A stretch of 30,364 nt of DNA from Stentor coeruleus (lineage: Eukaryota > Ciliophora > Heterotrichea > Heterotrichida > Stentoridae): contig MPUH01000895.1 of the NCBI GenBank assembly GCA_001970955.1, positions 1 through 30,364 of the forward strand, read 5' to 3'. Each line of letters starts with the position of its first letter. The stretch's first letter is position 1. The position numbers were made by a program, and so were the translations under genes. Positions 28,127-30,364 of this stretch are shown here, one piece after another. The notes beneath the pieces are model-generated. The model worked only from the letters and a program-made list of their open reading frames with translations, was not told the DNA's origin and made no database searches.

Positions 28127-29795
28127 TTATTATAAGGTAAATGGACTTTAAGATGAAATTTAATAAGGATCAATGTAATATTTTTAGGATATTTTTGATA
28201 TTAAATTTATAGAATTGATTTGAGATGATTTTGATAGGCATTAATAATTTTTATTTGATCTTGAGTTTTTGGGATATTATTTACTTATAATATGCTTGTC
28301 AAAAAGTTTTTACATAGGAAAGCATAAAAAATACTGATTTTTTCTAAGGGTTATATTCAAAATCAAATTATTTAATAATGTTTTAATAGCTTTTCCAAGG
28401 CATGACGTTTCTTTAAAAAAAATTAATGTTGTCTTCCTTAAAGCTTTTTTAATGAATATGCAATCTTCAAGCTATCCTTTTTAATTATTTATTGATTTTT
28501 TTTTGTGTTTCTTCTCTCCCCAAAGTTTCAAGCAGACAATATTTCTTTCTTTGATTTAAATTTTTAGCTTAAAAGTTATAACAAATAATCAAANTATTTA
28601 TTGATTTTTTTTTGTGTTTCTTCTCTCCCCAAAGTTTCAAGCAGACAATATTTCTTTCTTTGATTTAAATTCATTAGATTTTTTTTTGAAAATAAAATAC
28701 TATTGGCTTTAATTCAGTAGTGCTATAAGTCTTACAATATTACTTCAATTTTTATAGTTAGGATTTTATTATTACTTTTAATCAAAACAGACTTATTTAG
28801 TTTTAAACGGTATCGTTTGAATCAACTCTTGCAGTAATTCTAAAAATCTGAGGTAAGGAAAGATCTGACTTGTTATGCAATTCAGAGTCAGAGCTGATTG
28901 AGGCTTTGGAAAGGGAACTGCCACATGATACAGTTAAAATTTTTTTTTGATGGTTATTGTATTATTAATAATATCAATATAAGTTTAGAAAATTTTATTG
29001 ATTAATGAGATTCTTTATACCTTTTAGAACTATTATCTTGTGAAATACTTTTTGATGGGGACTCTGACAATTGAATAAATTCTTTTACTAGGACCTTTTG
29101 GATTGAAATACTGTAAAACTTTTTCCACACCTTGCTGAGATTTTTAATTGATTAAGTATCAGTTTTTCTAAAACTGAAAATTTATCATCTGCTTCTTTAT
29201 ATTATAAATATACTATAAATTTAAGCAAATAACTTTAGATATTTTTAAAGATAAACATTATAGTTTTCATATTTTTACACAAGGAAAAAATAAAGTGAAA
29301 GAGTTTAGAAGAAATACGTCAAAACCGGTAAAACTAAAGGATAAATTTAAGTTTAAGGTTTTAAGACTATATTTTTTTCTTGAAATTTTCAAGATATAAT
29401 TTAAATATTCTAACAAATATTATATTTTCCAAAATAAAAGCAGTGCTTTAAATTATTGTTTAAAAAGCCAACAATTTTTAGGCTTCATATTCGAAAACTT
29501 ATTAATAATTTTTTACCCAGGGTGCTTACTTTAAACTATTTATAAATAATAATAAAACTAATTCACTATAGTAATACTCAAGAATCAATAAAAATCATTT
29601 CTGATGAATAGAATTAATTTCCCTTACAAAAAAATCATATCTAAGTCCTAAATTACACATAAATCATAATAAAAATCCATTAACTCATACACTTTTCTCA
29701 TCACACAAAAAATGCAAAATCAAAAACCTTCTCAAAAAAGCTTATAAAAATCAACATCTAAAACCACACTCCACAAAGTAAATTAAATAATAATC
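28127..29795. other. Long intergenic region with assembly join and broken frames
   Basis: No intact gene. To about 28480 it is G/T-rich on the plus strand, the kinase's upstream flank. A 76-bp duplication with an N lies at 28486-28670. Bases 28805-28948 carry a coding-like plus frame (STLAVILKI, stop, GKERSDLLCNSESELIEAL). Minus-strand 29198-28995 is one frame of 68 codons with only a TAG-TAA pair in the middle (VLEKLILNQLKISARCGK ... KVFHKIIVLKGIK). From about 29560 the plus strand is C-rich, which fits the 3' flank of the minus-strand gene starting at 29966. Confidence 0.4.
28486..28670. repeat. 76-bp direct duplication around a single N (assembly join)
   Basis: Bases 28486-28561 and 28595-28670 are identical, and N at 28594 immediately precedes the second copy, exactly as at 307-435. 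It is best read as two overlapping contig ends left uncollapsed. Confidence 0.8.
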
Positions 29796-29966
29796 CTACT
29801 CTTTTTTCCCTATAAGCTCCACGCTTGTCTTCCCTCTCCCTGCAATTTCGCATACCTTAGTATTAATATCCTTTGCAAAAACTTCTAATACAACGTCCAT
29901 ATTATAAGAAAGCAGGATAGCTCCAACTCCGAATCCAGTCAAAACTCTAAGAGCCCCTTTTAACAT
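29796..29966 (-). CDS. Small 56-residue protein, possible membrane anchor
   Basis: ATG at 29966 to TAG at 29798-29796 gives 56 residues: a basic start (MLKGALRVLTGFGVGAILLS) with one hydrophobic stretch of about 14 residues, then a hydrophilic part (VVLEVFAKDINTKVCEIAGR) and a charged end (VELIGKKE). In-frame TAG lies upstream of the start. Codons are richer in G and C than the surroundings, and the sequence beyond its stop shows the G-over-C (coding strand) bias typical of downstream flanks here. A small mitochondrial or ER membrane protein would fit the shape, but no family is recognised. It would be missed by a 60-residue cutoff. Confidence 0.45.
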   Translation of the reverse strand: MLKGALRVLTGFGVGAILLSYNMDVVLEVFAKDINTKVCEIAGRGKTSVELIGKKE

Positions 29967-30287
29967 ATTTATAATCCGATAATCAAAATGGTCCTAAAAT
30001 CTTTATATAATTCAAGCATATAAAAGGACCTGAGTGATAATCTTAGGCTTATATAAGAAAATACTTTAAATATGCATAAAGGATGAAAAATAACAACAAT
30101 TTTTCTGGATCGATCGAGTCTGCCATTAAGTAAAGTCTTTGAAAACAAATAAGATAAAAATATTTAATACAAAATTGGAACAAGAGATAAGAAGTTATTT
30201 TGAAAATAAGTATAGAATACCAATTTTTAAGTTATTATAAAACTAGAAATATAGCAGAGTTTAATAGTGTTAGCAACTTAACTTTAA
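29967..30287. other. Intergenic between two minus-strand genes
   Basis: AT-rich with no strong skew and no ORF, consistent with a short mixed 3'/5' flank. Confidence 0.35.
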
Positions 30288-30364
30288 TTAGAATATGGAT
30301 TGATCTTTAAATATTATTCCACTTCGAGGAAGCTTAGAAGGTGGTGCGACTAGCATAGTAGAAA
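30288..30364 (-). CDS. 3' end of a minus-strand gene cut by the window edge
   Basis: A minus-strand frame (codons from 30362) is open to the edge and ends with TAA at 30290-30288, giving MLVAPPSKLPRSGIIFKDQ as part of a 24-residue tail. The plus strand is also open here, but it would need a start that is not visible and lacks a C-rich upstream flank, so the minus-strand reading is preferred. No family can be named. Confidence 0.38.
   Translation of the reverse strand, partial: STMLVAPPSKLPRSGIIFKDQSIF

Noticed and set aside
1..30364. tRNA, rRNA, snRNA genes, CRISPR arrays, bacterial operons
   Set aside because: No tRNA-like T-arm or cloverleaf, no rRNA-like GC-rich blocks, no regularly spaced repeats; gene content and tiny introns are eukaryotic.

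Overview
This window looks like nuclear, most likely macronuclear, DNA of a heterotrich ciliate of the Stentor type. The evidence is: eukaryotic genes (cytosolic ribosomal protein eL21, Rab, calcineurin A, Polo kinase, TMEM63/OSCA channel); about 70% A+T; TAA, TAG and TGA all used as real stops, with no reassigned codons inside the well-conserved proteins; and GT-AG introns of only 15 nt (one of 18 nt). Stentor coeruleus is known for the standard code and 15-16 nt introns, so it is the best comparison. The species itself is inferred.

Layout. Bases 1-86 hold the 3' end of a plus-strand gene cut by the window edge. Bases 250-1138 are a decayed DNA transposon with perfect 26-bp terminal inverted repeats, a probable 8-bp target duplication and a frameshifted IS1595/ISXO2-like (Merlin-type) DDE transposase on the minus strand. 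Then follow eL21, glutaryl-CoA dehydrogenase and a four-module EF-hand protein (+), a PX-only protein and a coiled-coil protein (-), a small basic protein of unknown function and an EGF-like/seven-helix membrane protein with a 15-nt intron (+). The mitochondrial ATP synthase alpha subunit follows on the minus strand, with a broken zinc-finger-like gene beside it. Next come calcineurin A and a Rab GTPase (+), a basic coiled-coil protein and a three-exon ankyrin-repeat protein (-), a two-exon TMEM63/OSCA channel and adenylosuccinate synthetase (+), a Polo-like kinase, a 56-residue protein and the tail of a last gene (-).

Genes lie about 2 kb apart with no operon logic; neighbours are unrelated in pathway. 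Three pairs converge closely (stop codons 45, 24 and 134 nt apart). Several products bear on calcium signalling (EF-hand protein, calcineurin A, OSCA/TMEM63 channel), but the sequence does not show that they work together.

Two features recur. First, on the coding strand upstream flanks are rich in C over G and downstream flanks in G over C, so base skew marks transcript direction. Second, several intergenic stretches hold short coding-like relics (EF-hand and zinc-finger-like pieces) broken by stops or frameshifts. The two single N bases (383 and 28594) each sit beside a perfect direct duplication of flanking sequence and look like uncollapsed contig joins, not biology.
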